Virus record (IMG/VR): IMGVR_UViG_3300010413_000180
Span: 1 to 23,335 of that record
Source of the DNA: a virus
DNA length: 23,335 nucleotides
Strand: one strand, 5' to 3'
A program made the translations under genes and the position numbers. Shown piece after piece: positions 9,701 through 17,608 of the stretch (position 1 is its first letter; each line of letters opens with the position of its first letter). The notes below the pieces were generated by a model. The model worked only from the letters and a program-made list of their open reading frames with translations. It searched no databases and had not been told where the DNA came from.

Positions 9701-12700
9701 CTCCGTCATCAATGAGCTTGAGTAGTTCTTGGTCTCGTCTGAGGGCAGATTCGTATGCGGCGGTTCCTTCATCCCAGTATTTAGTCCACAGCTTATCTCG
9801 TCCCATACGAATACGTTTAGGCCCTGGATATACATCCAAGAAGAACTTATGTATCGAAGCTTCGTTTACTTCGATTCTGTTATAGAACTGCCGTAGTTTC
9901 ATCGCCAAGTCGTCTGGCAGCGTTTCGCTGTGGATAAGGTTCCACACCTCCGCTCTGACAGAAGCTTTTTGATTACCTGCGATACGGAAGAAGTCAGGAA
10001 TAGCTCTAATCTCCTGATGTAATCCTTCTACGTGAGCGTTCATGAATTCAACAAACCCTCTGATATAGGGGTCTTCCATCGTAGCCAGCTTACCCGCTTT
10101 CAGAACATCCTCCAGGGAGTTGTACTTGAATTTAGCGTTCTTTCCGGTCAACTTTTCAATGAATTCTCGAACGTATTCGTCGTTATTGAACTGATTGGTA
10201 ATAGCCCAGAACGCTTTTTCATTCTCTGCCAGAACGTCAGCAGGGTTATCCATCATCTTGAGCACATACTCTAGGAACTGTTTCCTATCCTTTATCTTAG
10301 CATCCGAGAATACTTTCATATTCTCGGGAATATTTGCATAGCCTTCGATAAACCTATCCCTTAGTTCGGTATATATCTTCTTCTCTTTAGCATCCAGAGC
10401 ATAGGCATTACCTACTACCAGATAAGGTTTCTTATTTTCTGGATTAATTTTCAACTCCACTGTAATCGGGTCATCTACGAACTCTACCTTCATATAGGGT
10501 TCAGCGTCCGATTGGAAGGTCTCCGCGATTTCCATACCCCGTTTCCGTACGTTTCTGGAGGGTTGGGGAGGAATGGTAGGCCCACCGCTCATAGGGCTTG
10601 AGCCAGTCAAATCACTCGGTTTCGGGAAGTCCCCCATGTCAGCCACATCAGTACCAAGAGTACCGCCGATATGGGACTCACTTGCCATGTTAGACATTCT
10701 GATGGATACCTCATCCATGTATGCGTCAATATAATCATCAAAGAACTGCCCGACTTCTGCTTTAGATACCTTACCATTAGTCTTAAGGGTATCCTGAACA
10801 AAGTTATCGAAACTACGCCTGACATCGGCTGTAAACAGCATCCTGTCCGTATTCCCCATACCCTTAAGCCAGCTATCTATTTCAGGGGGAACCAGCATTG
10901 ACCACGCTTTTCGACCGGTAAGTTTCTTAGGGTCTATATACGTAGTAAGGTCATTTACATAAGCGCGAAGTTTGGCGGGATTGTTTCCAGCTAAATCCCA
11001 CATATGTTTAGCTATTTTTTGGTTCTCTGGAGACAGCATATGTAGCGTCGCCTCTAAAGCTTGAGGGTCGAGGTGCTTCATCGCAGAGGTATACCCCTCA
11101 GCGAACATTCGAAGACGCATGGTAAATTCCATAGCGGTGTTAAAGTCAGCAACAGCTTCTGGATATGTCAAGAGCCAGTCGCCTGTTTTTAGCCCGTCCC
11201 ATAGGTTAATGAACGCCCCTTTAAGTCCGGAATGTTGAGTAAGGTCGTAGATTTCCAGAACCGTTCCAGACTGGTTTTTAATTCGGCTTATACGACTTTC
11301 TCGTATAGCATCTTTCCAAAATTCAAAGAACCCAAACTTTTTTCCTGAGAGAAGCCTTCCAGGAGCCGCCTGCTCGAAATCGAGTCCCGTACGCGCTAAG
11401 GCTTGAACCAGTTCATAAGGAACTACCCCAACCTCATCAGCTAGAGCTGCATGTAAACTGTTGTACAAAGTATGAAGGTCTCCAAAGGGATTTCCTCCAG
11501 TTATAAGTCTACGGAATCCAGAGTCTACCGTGTTATTGATAAGGTATCTGGGAGTAGACAATACGTTAGTAGCCCACAGAGCTTTGAGGAAATTCCCCGC
11601 TTTGTGGAACCATTCTACGGAGCTAGACAGAACATCTGCTCCGGTTCGTAGCCACTCCTTCGAAGCTTTCCCCATCTTAATAGCCCTTAAGTCTCCCTTT
11701 TTAAGTCTACTGGCTACGGCGGGATTTATACCTTCTTCACCCATATCAGCGAACAAGCGAAGTCTCTTATCCAACCATCCCATGACCGTATCATCAAGAA
11801 GGCTAGTACCCTCTCGTATCTTATGAGCGTCCATAAAATTGTTGCCAAATTTCTCGGCCCAGTTGCTTATAATATCAACAATGGCTCTTTCGTCATCCTG
11901 TAACACCATAAGCTGCTCAAGTACCCTCTTGGCTACCTGTTCAGCGGTAAGATTTTTTTCTTGAGACTTAAGCACACTTCCGATAGTATTTCCAGTTTTT
12001 GTCTGCCAGTTTACAGTAGACTGCTCAAATTCAGCTCCCCAGTTACGGCCGCTTATCTTCTTTGCCATCTCAATATCTTTATGGTCAGTAGCATCAATAA
12101 GGCGTTTGAACTCGGTAGAAGTAATTCCCTCAAGTTCAGGAAGTTTCAATTTCGCCCTGTTATATATCTCTTCAAGGGCCTCTACCCCATTAATCTTCAG
12201 GATTTCTCTGGCGTTATCAACTATAATACCGAGATTCTCTACGATACGCTTGGCGTTGGCATATGTAGGGTCAGAGCCTTTCAATACTCGACGGAGAATG
12301 TCTGAAGTATCGGCAGCAATCCTGCTGGCTACCGTTCCAGTAGTAACCCTTCCCAAAAACTTGGCGATAGAGTTTAAGGGCGGAGTCCCCTTGATAACCC
12401 CCCTGATTACCCAACCCAGACCCTCAAAAATAACTTTATCAAGTCCGGTTATATCCAAAAGATTCAGAGGGTCGAATATTGCCTGACCAATAAGTTCTGT
12501 AGACGCACTCAGGAACGGTTGCTTTAACTGCTGGATTTCATCTTCTGTTAACTCTCTACCTACTTGCATCTGAGCTTCCGCAAGAGCACCGTAAAAAGCG
12601 TCTTCAGCTTCAGGGTTAGTGGAGAAGGTATATGAACCGTACTTATTTCTCAGGTCGGTCTTGGCATCTGCCCTGTAATAATCTTTAAGAAGGACATAAG

Positions 12701-14207
12701 ATTCCTGTTGCAGTCGTACCAGTTCTTGGAACTCCCAAGTATGGCGAGTAACCATATCTACAGCGGTTTGGTCGAACTGACGGAAACGAGCTTCATACAT
12801 CTGATACTGCTTCTCATCACCCCTACGCATAGCTGCAACTGCCATATTCTTGTATCGGTCAGCCTTACGACGAACCTCATCGTAAACAGCTTTCTGTTCA
12901 GGGAGCATATTCCTTAGGTTAATATTGTAAGCTTCGTCGTACTTCTGAGTAGCTTCCTGTTGAAGCTGTGCCATCATGGTCTGAGCTTCTTCAGTATTGG
13001 CGTGTAGAACACCGTATTCAGAGAACCTGCGCTCTAGGTTAGCTGCCCTGTTAGAAAGTTTAAAGGCTTCCGTCATTCGAGCAGCCCCCTCAGCAGGGAT
13101 TGACTGAATTATCTCTTTCATTTTAGCGTCATTCTGCTCATAGCTGGCCCAAATATTTTGAGCATCTACTTTAGCTTTTTCGTATTCCGCTTTCCGAGCT
13201 TTATCATACTTACTTTTATACTTGTAATACTCCTCGGTACTTTCAGGAGCGTTCATATGCTGTAAGTCTTCCTCGCTAAATCCTTCTGGAAGGGAACTGT
13301 TGGCTCCCGCCAGGTCATTCCAGACATCGTACTGAGCAGCCTTTCTTACAGCGAACTCTGCCTTTACTTCTTCAAGAGTTGCTCTCTTTCGTGCTGCTTC
13401 TGCCGCGCGTTCTTCAGGAGTCTGACCTATTCTGAAGATATTACTTCGGTCTACCTTAGATGTATCCTCCAGATTGAGGACATCCTGCTCCAATAACGTC
13501 ATCCTTATGAACAACCAAGCGTTAGAAAGAGCTCCAGTTACGGCTGGAATAAGCTTGAGGGAAGACTCTTCCCTAAAAGCGTTCTCAGTAGTGCCATAAA
13601 GCTCAGTCTCCTCAGCCCCGCTAGATAGACCGCGACCGATATCATAAGCCCAGCCCCAAATACCTGCATGGGCATCATAATACTCCTGAGCATCTGCACT
13701 CAAATTAATGGGTACTCGCTCTCCTCCACCCATAGGAGTATAGTAAATGGTTTCTGTTTCCGGTCTAGGAGTAGTTATTTTCTTACCGTAAGAAGATGTA
13801 ACACTCGTAGCTCCAACATTGAATCCAGTAGGAGCTGTACTTACAGGATGAGGGCCGACGGCGGGTGTCTTGAACGCCCCAGTAAGCTTAGCTGTACTTC
13901 CAGGTGGAATATATTTGGGAGGAGGAATGAAGGCCTTAGGGGCTTCCAGAGTTTTCCCAGCTCCGAAAACATGGTCACGCCCAAAGATTGTATATGTAGC
14001 TCCCCTGATAGCTTCCTTGAATTCCCTACTACGCCAAAATTCTCCGGTATCTTGTGCAGTTTTACCGAAGCCATATTTCAAGCTTGCATATTGAGAGTAG
14101 GACATATCAAGCTGTTTAGCTCGCTCTTGGTCTTCCTTTTGGGCTTTTTGTGTATTAAGACCTACTCGGTGTCTAGCCCAGTATCTTCGTTGTGATTCAG
14201 TTGACAC
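3795..14207 (-). CDS. Giant 3470-aa phage protein with HELGH zincin-like motif (probable virion/ejected protein)
   Basis: GTG start with AAGGAG 5 nt upstream, overlapping the stop of the preceding gene. Visible regions: basic N-terminus; Pro-rich segment near 90-130; long charged helices about 270-530; IFDPLNLLDITGLDKV near 575; STPRYLINNTVDSG with P886-N892; a Pro/Gly linker near 1200-1225; HELGH at 2207-2211 followed by E2278 in ERFA, the usual geometry of a zinc metallopeptidase; an aromatic FPFWMFPSRSWPFW at 2556-2569; and a Pro/Lys-rich tail near 3350-3400. I recall the PRYLINN, HELGH...ExFA and aromatic PFW elements from large multi-domain phage proteins. Location between portal and scaffold suggests a head-internal protein, perhaps ejected with the DNA, but that is inference. 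No RNA polymerase motifs were found despite the N4-type capsid. An AT-rich patch spans about 7780-8530. Confidence 0.9.
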   Translation of the reverse strand: MSTESQRRYWARHRVGLNTQKAQKEDQERAKQLDMSYSQYASLKYGFGKTAQDTGEFWRSREFKEAIRGATYTIFGRDHVFGAGKTLEAPKAFIPPPKYIPPGSTAKLTGAFKTPAVGPHPVSTAPTGFNVGATSVTSSYGKKITTPRPETETIYYTPMGGGERVPINLSADAQEYYDAHAGIWGWAYDIGRGLSSGAEETELYGTTENAFREESSLKLIPAVTGALSNAWLFIRMTLLEQDVLNLEDTSKVDRSNIFRIGQTPEERAAEAARKRATLEEVKAEFAVRKAAQYDVWNDLAGANSSLPEGFSEEDLQHMNAPESTEEYYKYKSKYDKARKAEYEKAKVDAQNIWASYEQNDAKMKEIIQSIPAEGAARMTEAFKLSNRAANLERRFSEYGVLHANTEEAQTMMAQLQQEATQKYDEAYNINLRNMLPEQKAVYDEVRRKADRYKNMAVAAMRRGDEKQYQMYEARFRQFDQTAVDMVTRHTWEFQELVRLQQESYVLLKDYYRADAKTDLRNKYGSYTFSTNPEAEDAFYGALAEAQMQVGRELTEDEIQQLKQPFLSASTELIGQAIFDPLNLLDITGLDKVIFEGLGWVIRGVIKGTPPLNSIAKFLGRVTTGTVASRIAADTSDILRRVLKGSDPTYANAKRIVENLGIIVDNAREILKINGVEALEEIYNRAKLKLPELEGITSTEFKRLIDATDHKDIEMAKKISGRNWGAEFEQSTVNWQTKTGNTIGSVLKSQEKNLTAEQVAKRVLEQLMVLQDDERAIVDIISNWAEKFGNNFMDAHKIREGTSLLDDTVMGWLDKRLRLFADMGEEGINPAVASRLKKGDLRAIKMGKASKEWLRTGADVLSSSVEWFHKAGNFLKALWATNVLSTPRYLINNTVDSGFRRLITGGNPFGDLHTLYNSLHAALADEVGVVPYELVQALARTGLDFEQAAPGRLLSGKKFGFFEFWKDAIRESRISRIKNQSGTVLEIYDLTQHSGLKGAFINLWDGLKTGDWLLTYPEAVADFNTAMEFTMRLRMFAEGYTSAMKHLDPQALEATLHMLSPENQKIAKHMWDLAGNNPAKLRAYVNDLTTYIDPKKLTGRKAWSMLVPPEIDSWLKGMGNTDRMLFTADVRRSFDNFVQDTLKTNGKVSKAEVGQFFDDYIDAYMDEVSIRMSNMASESHIGGTLGTDVADMGDFPKPSDLTGSSPMSGGPTIPPQPSRNVRKRGMEIAETFQSDAEPYMKVEFVDDPITVELKINPENKKPYLVVGNAYALDAKEKKIYTELRDRFIEGYANIPENMKVFSDAKIKDRKQFLEYVLKMMDNPADVLAENEKAFWAITNQFNNDEYVREFIEKLTGKNAKFKYNSLEDVLKAGKLATMEDPYIRGFVEFMNAHVEGLHQEIRAIPDFFRIAGNQKASVRAEVWNLIHSETLPDDLAMKLRQFYNRIEVNEASIHKFFLDVYPGPKRIRMGRDKLWTKYWDEGTAAYESALRRDQELLKLIDDGEIEKVIEKLDGALEDIDGFYSRELGINYILDDKGNIQSFTFRGRTFTSPSDVRIAQSTLFGVHVNDPQDVFRIFKRPDQDYVKTLQGALISKANMTPQESQVLSRLVDEHAKWYQQMAGGDPKIYEAFYERLGFKKVKGIWQLPADPHIRIGERLGIDFIERENRLVLFGFDSADNMEDMLAQISNIWYDDMFTLSEINPGLKKEMEAFDKLVVQVSGQGLVGGGKLSEKQREVVGQIFTQYLREGVGDDVRLAKSFRHFKTWLAGTFEPIKGSRFEIEISDEVYALLNKSLNETKASVIPTMNSRKAQVIARQNGLELTDDEILEHVNNYMYHAERSPEFAPTRTRLMDAFKEVGYTDEQSQALLQLMDARARASGMDIPTFYEKNLKAVNALDSLDELERTDALFNSLDPFKEYGSKAANEVFMPLQTQDAMITNSRKNVIDTVIKSKLNITQKVLDESIPEEYRAIIAFYYSSGVVEGPTLAQQGLDTWNKLKTIFKKTPEKYATKKAKAVYQSLEEIMDEATGYKNVLEFLNDKTYLSMEELHKLNQFELLTYSWAVEKTLKGGEDSYNILRRADDMGLSWQELIDKGVVKKPGLKGAYELTKEIGVGQDFINTASKLKRNLADKFSYYKIKSSIYDTFLDGIKKFVPESEWESLFGVTAEEVKKVRSLLHSGSEGAIEFLGDGSTIISIVKGADLSTGIHELGHLFRNSLDPVMTARLEKIVGLAEGEFKTLRPAFEEYRQLKSLTKLSPEQAKRLEEITESALKYEKAEERFANDFVQYVRSGKAPTPALEGVFKKFKNWLKEIFSKVGDVTGKNLTPSMREFMDDLFRFDEPKFGIYDSLDNVSEDLIRKTFQFDADEKWNETLGEAWNVWKQNRNYVGFPDEVMTSPQRLREYLLMKERNMSDDVADTYRRLRVDLERFENGMLNYHYGDDMYKHLFPVVNQTLLGAPMKTFVRNSDSLINNQEAALEALRKWKEYAKELVENDGIMYRELDNASRLQLNAWADEAVKSKGELVKKVVDQSVKRTNDVMLDYATRTRFDDFMRNVFPFWMFPSRSWPFWVKTMAEHPAITAAYGKIYDASETMRRQAKMVDSRGNLLESYDGRFQIPGTDLWINPIHGISATYILDSVMHPNAPELNSEGDPAEPTAYIVEHFLKNSSVYGFSVAPWIAYSMKLFGGVSNDALPAFPSSPLIPLMPRWMPKELEYRLSQIPWLSPGFASAVGATTDLFYPEVPWHDYLVETEMLSELNELINNPDISAQDKWTATQRFKSILQYRRNGNPDSQWDEVAEWNSYYKKITGDEAFRNLMSVATSFYPKPYTDGRAELLAIRNRHNMLTRAINDKMSAAIFNLPVDDQDIWDIYIANKNTPEGWVYSMYSRLGYVRNAEGELVTDPQERADAISGGLDAEDFQIKYWQGMNSLEYTLQESLKALPIGAPYEDVKPLYDAFFEGAQALKSQFLITKYEMINGTNKTADQIQETWRREFWTQMRESRPQWDIENGQKYEDYKLSMDIWRLNMTNLASSLMPKFSEARLPLMGKLKEDQMFDFDGFMQQLIAEATPEGYDAWKRANDDVFDALNAAYDQVYWNAYWDSGVLDGGYEAQIAAREFFSQFPDGYPSTDQLYEAVTEIYGDRFTYDDVKKWAEYSGEHPLTIDEQMVQRHGEMYPKKQEIWRMLTALGPGRANADLIQIGQLIESEKGQFNTLVKTWYDTIGYGYDKQPEKIELLYSMLKEASDYLGIQDPTNEKMREFIEAQKLNEDFKQIVTEELGGDFYNATLGYYYSMDREEMALIRRYVPEKIKDSKRYFQLKDEFAKNNPLWRAYYVDPVPTKKLGAEFLKGEKASEKATSPNRPEENPELPPTWQDKRDQRKARNAKNGPSAPPPAPTIQADIGFSFSTQSPLRWPSGMQGTISPQLEYEITSAYNYGQPLSGSAQSYLNDLYMNHPEWRGFIRYIFATLGT

Positions 14208-14216
14208 AAATACTCC

Positions 14217-14768
14217 TTAGTACAAACGTCTATTCTTACCTGCCGCCAACGGGTCTTTTAAACCTCCTGGTGTACCTAACATACGCGCTAGATTAGCATA
14301 GTCCTGAGATACCCCAGAACCCTCTATCATGGCGTTAAGCCTGTTCTGAAACGCCAACAACTCGCCTCTGGACATCTTATTATTGCCGCCCTTGGTACGA
14401 ACAGCCATAGCTTGCATAAGTTTGGAGATGTTCAACAGGAGCCTGAAACCCTTCATCTGAGCAGGTGTGACTTCCTGACCGCTTCCATAAATGGTCTTCC
14501 TGGCTGCCATAAGTTGCTTTTCAAGGGCAGCCCCTCGGTTAGCATTATAGAATCTGCGTTCTTGGGCAGGTTTCAGGTCTGCTACACTAGCGGGTACTGG
14601 AAATGATTTAGTTTTCTTCTCATAGTTGGATGCCATCCAACTGGCAATCGAAGACTTGTCATTAGCTGACAACCTTTTAAATATATCTCCAGAGATTTGA
14701 GCGAAGATAGACTTATCTACCTGGTCTTTCTCCGTTTCACTATTAATGAATATCTGTCGCTTAGCCAT
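14217..14768 (-). CDS. Conserved-looking head-region protein of unknown function
   Basis: I take ATG 14768 as start (183 aa, beginning MAKRQIFINSETEKDQ) because AAAGGAAAA lies just upstream and the ATG sits in an 8-nt overlap with the previous stop. A start 51 nt further upstream is possible but would run deep into the neighbouring gene. The product is helical and basic overall, with no cysteine, membrane segment or recognised motif. The segments RFYNANRGAALEKQLMAARKT and ISKLMQAMAVRTKGGNN look like amphipathic helices. It lies between portal and giant gene, so a connector, head-completion or chaperone role is possible. I do not recognise a family. Confidence 0.8.
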   Translation of the reverse strand: MAKRQIFINSETEKDQVDKSIFAQISGDIFKRLSANDKSSIASWMASNYEKKTKSFPVPASVADLKPAQERRFYNANRGAALEKQLMAARKTIYGSGQEVTPAQMKGFRLLLNISKLMQAMAVRTKGGNNKMSRGELLAFQNRLNAMIEGSGVSQDYANLARMLGTPGGLKDPLAAGKNRRLY

Positions 14769-14988
14769 TGATTTTCCTTTCCATAGTGGCAATATACCTA
14801 TCCATGTTCTGCTTGCCATACTTGGCCGTCAGCACTCTGAAGTGTGCCGGTGTAAGAGTCTTATATAGTTCTACATCAGGGTCTTTATCTGGCCCCTGAC
14901 CTGTAGCCGACCGAATCCTGTTGAAGGCGGCTCCAACTCCCTTTCTGGTGCGTTTAAAGGCTGCTTTCAGCCTATCGTCGTTTGCCAT
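14761..14988 (-). CDS. Small basic protein between portal and giant gene
   Basis: The 75-aa product has a basic N-terminal half (RLKAAFKRTRKGVGAAFNRIR) and a C-terminal half LTPAHFRVLTAKYGKQNMDRYIATME that resembles short helical segments seen in other phage head-region proteins. There are no cysteines and no membrane segment. The start ATG lies one nucleotide after the portal stop (TAA-T-ATG), so re-initiation after portal translation is likely. It overlaps the next gene by 8 nt. Function unknown; nucleic acid or virion-DNA contact would fit its charge but is only a guess. Confidence 0.8.
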   Translation of the reverse strand: MANDDRLKAAFKRTRKGVGAAFNRIRSATGQGPDKDPDVELYKTLTPAHFRVLTAKYGKQNMDRYIATMERKING

Positions 14989-14989
14989 A

Positions 14990-17608
14990 TTAAGCTCCTT
15001 CCATTAGCTGAGGAGTCTCCCCAGCCATATTATTCTGCTGGTCTATCGCGCTCTGTCCGTAGGGCTGGCCTCCCTCTGCCTGAGGGACTGGTTGCCCATC
15101 TGGACTCTGCAAGCCCGTCAATTGTTCGGGGTTAGGGGGTTGCTGACCCATCGCAGCCTGTTGCTGTTGGACTTGAGCCTGTAACTGTTGCAGAGCAAGC
15201 CCAGCAGCCTCATCTCCAGCATCTGCACGTTCCTTAAGTTCTCCTATAACGGCGTACTGAATAAAAGCGGGATGTCGAGAAGTAATCTCGATAATCCGTT
15301 TCTCTTCTTCTTCCTCGGGCTGTTCAATGTCAAGGTATTTCTCCATGATGGTGTAATCGGAGAGAGTTCCTTTGACCTGAGTGGACATGGCGACCTTGCG
15401 GGTCTCTTCGTTCGGGAACTGTGGTCGAATCTCTGCCATTACCTGATAGCCTTTTAGCTTTTGCACGTCCACATAATCCATGTAAGCCTTGCCTCGATTA
15501 TAGCCGTACACGCAGATAACACTGTCAGGGGCGAACTCCTCCAGCAGTTTCAGGACACTCTTAGCCCACGATGTCAGGAGCAGTTGTAGGTGCTCTACTG
15601 GCTGTTCCAGACGGATGCGGTTCTGGTCTCCTAGCTGGGAAAGGGCATAACCGGCAACTTGGCTATTACCAGAACCGAACATCACGTCTGAGAACCCCGA
15701 TTGCTGGATTCGGGAGCGAAGGAAGTCCATGTGGTTCATGACATCTGGGGCGTTCCCAGGCCATGAGGGAAACTCGATTGATTCGTCTGGAGTAATCTGT
15801 ACGTGGTTATACAGACCAGGGTCGAAGATGACCTTACGTCCAGGCTGGGTCTTGGTTACGATAGGGAGGCTGGTATATACGTCAATCTGATGGGCACGTC
15901 GGTTGAATGAGCGTTCCAGCAGGGAAATCGAGGATTCCAGCGGGGAAAGGATACTTACCCAATCGTCAGACTTATCGCCTGTCGGCTTAAAGAACTGCAA
16001 TTTGTAGGGCAGTTCCTTGTAACCATCCATAATAGTGGGCTCTTTGACTGGGGCGTTATTGAAGATAATGGTATTTCGAACCACCATTCTACGGGCCGTA
16101 AGGGGGCTTCCATCTGCCTCGAAAAGGGGATTTCCCTCCTCATCCTTTTCTTGGACATCTGCCCACACATAGTCCCAAGCATCAACAAACTCGCCCATTG
16201 TCGAGGACTTTTCATCTTCGCTCATGTGGCGGGATTCCTCAAGAGTTACGCCATACTGTATCTCAATATCGAGGAAAGAGCGGCTTTCGAACCTGCCCAG
16301 CATCAGCCAGCGTTTAGGCCCACCAGGGAGAGCGAATATCTTAATAGGGTCGATTACCTGCGTACGTACCGGTACTTCTTTGTACGCCCAACGGGCATCG
16401 CCCTCTTCGTCATCTAAAAGGAACCGATTCTCTTCTTCAAGAACGGGGTCGAATACCGTAAAGGTAGCGGAACCACCATCCCTGATAAAGTACAGGAATG
16501 CCTGATACAGGAGACTGGCTTCGGCTCTCTCGTTGTTGGCCTCGATAGTACCCGCCAACAGTTTCTCAATATCACTCGTTTCCTCCTGCTCTTTGGTAGT
16601 AGGATTCATGCCGAACGAGTGCCAGCGCACGGAATTCCCCAGCATGATACCTACGGCAAGGTCTACCGTATTTGTATAGGTGGGGTCACTATTATGAGAG
16701 GCGTAACCTTCTGCTAACAGAGTTTTAGACTCTGTTTCAAGGGTAACTACTTCCCGTTTGCCTAGAGACTTGACAGAAACAATACGATGCAAGCCAACGT
16801 TATCAATCCGACCGCCGATGTAGCCTTTCTCTTTAGCTACCTCAAGCAATCGCGGAGGACGATACATTCCTAGTATCTTCCACACGTCTGAGCGTCTGGA
16901 GATATATAGATTCTCTACATCCCCATATGTACCATTATTATAGGAAGAGCTGAAGTACATACCTTTATCTTCAAGGATACGTTTAATCTCCGCCATCATT
17001 GGATTATCCCGTTGAGCGAACCCTAACCTGAGTACGTGTCTGCCGTCTGTCTCATTCAGGGTAAAGTAACCTTCCCCGTCCAGCCCAGCCGCAACGTATC
17101 CAGCATCCCACGAAGCATCGGTTTCCCACGTATCTGAAAGTTTAATGAACCGGAAATCCTTTTTCAGGTCTTTAGTCTCTCTCCATTCAGTCTTTCCTGA
17201 ATTGGGGTAGCGAATCAACCATTTATGATTCTCACTCGCTATAATTACTGTCCCATCTTCAAGAGTTATTTCATAGCTGGGAAGCTTAGCTCTTCCTGTA
17301 TTCAGTACCTTGGTGGGCTTAAACTTCCTTGCATAGCTTTCTTCGGGAAACTCGTCAAATCCAACGATGCCGTCATCCACAGCTAAATCTCCCACAGGAA
17401 CCCATTTCAGGTCATCTGTAAGTACCTTAGTTTCTGGAGCCAAACAATATTGGATTTCATTTGACTTTTTCCGGCGACGGTAGTGGTTCATGTTGTAGAG
17501 GCGACGCCACCGTTCGATATTTTCATGCCAGTTCTTAACGTACTCCTTGGCCCTACCAACGCGGTCTTGAACCTCTAGGAATTCCTTACTTTTACTCATA
17601 GTCTTCAT
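14990..17608 (-). CDS. Portal protein interrupted in frame by an intein
   Basis: The 872-aa precursor contains a 252-aa intein at residues 55-306; splicing would join Y54 to S307 and leave a 620-aa portal. The portal is the dodecameric DNA gate of the head, where terminase docks. Extein features are an N-terminal helix with WHENIERWRRLYN, the conserved-looking TNTVDLAVGIMLGNSVRW right after the intein, a mid region with LPYKLQFFKPTG and SILSPLESSISLLERSFNRR, the loop and helix block SGFSDVMFGSGNSQVAGYALSQ, and a Gln/Pro-rich C-tail typical of portals. Start choice is ambiguous: ATG 17608 follows AAGGACGG, and a second ATG at 17599 is also possible. Its 5' end overlaps the terminase gene. The downstream gene starts one nt after its stop. 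Confidence 0.9.
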   Translation of the reverse strand: MKTMSKSKEFLEVQDRVGRAKEYVKNWHENIERWRRLYNMNHYRRRKKSNEIQYCLAPETKVLTDDLKWVPVGDLAVDDGIVGFDEFPEESYARKFKPTKVLNTGRAKLPSYEITLEDGTVIIASENHKWLIRYPNSGKTEWRETKDLKKDFRFIKLSDTWETDASWDAGYVAAGLDGEGYFTLNETDGRHVLRLGFAQRDNPMMAEIKRILEDKGMYFSSSYNNGTYGDVENLYISRRSDVWKILGMYRPPRLLEVAKEKGYIGGRIDNVGLHRIVSVKSLGKREVVTLETESKTLLAEGYASHNSDPTYTNTVDLAVGIMLGNSVRWHSFGMNPTTKEQEETSDIEKLLAGTIEANNERAEASLLYQAFLYFIRDGGSATFTVFDPVLEEENRFLLDDEEGDARWAYKEVPVRTQVIDPIKIFALPGGPKRWLMLGRFESRSFLDIEIQYGVTLEESRHMSEDEKSSTMGEFVDAWDYVWADVQEKDEEGNPLFEADGSPLTARRMVVRNTIIFNNAPVKEPTIMDGYKELPYKLQFFKPTGDKSDDWVSILSPLESSISLLERSFNRRAHQIDVYTSLPIVTKTQPGRKVIFDPGLYNHVQITPDESIEFPSWPGNAPDVMNHMDFLRSRIQQSGFSDVMFGSGNSQVAGYALSQLGDQNRIRLEQPVEHLQLLLTSWAKSVLKLLEEFAPDSVICVYGYNRGKAYMDYVDVQKLKGYQVMAEIRPQFPNEETRKVAMSTQVKGTLSDYTIMEKYLDIEQPEEEEEKRIIEITSRHPAFIQYAVIGELKERADAGDEAAGLALQQLQAQVQQQQAAMGQQPPNPEQLTGLQSPDGQPVPQAEGGQPYGQSAIDQQNNMAGETPQLMEGA
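16691..17446 (-). other. Intein with single LAGLIDADG homing-endonuclease motif, inside the portal gene
   Basis: Numbering follows the portal precursor. C55 begins block A (CLAPETKVLT). Block B is DGTVIIASENH with the key His128 (SxxH instead of TxxH). Block F begins at R275 (RIVSVKSLG). Block G ends GYASHN with H305-N306, followed by extein Ser307. These are the residues needed for standard N-S acyl shift, transesterification and Asn cyclisation. Between blocks B and F is a short endonuclease region with one LAGLIDADG-type helix, DAGYVAAGLDGEGYF (168-182), with E179 as the expected acid residue. I see no second copy. The insert is exactly 756 bp and in frame. It sits just before the conserved TNTVDLAVGI portal segment, as expected of inteins in conserved sites. 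Confidence 0.93.

Noticed and set aside
13668-14195. Long plus-strand ORFs opposite the giant gene and other minus-strand genes
   Set aside because: They lie wholly antisense to well-supported genes, lack ribosome binding sites and have Ser/Leu/Phe-rich shadow composition.
3795-14207. Giant protein as an N4-type virion RNA polymerase
   Set aside because: Size and capsid type invite it, but the polymerase motifs were not found; a TDGRAE string alone is not enough.
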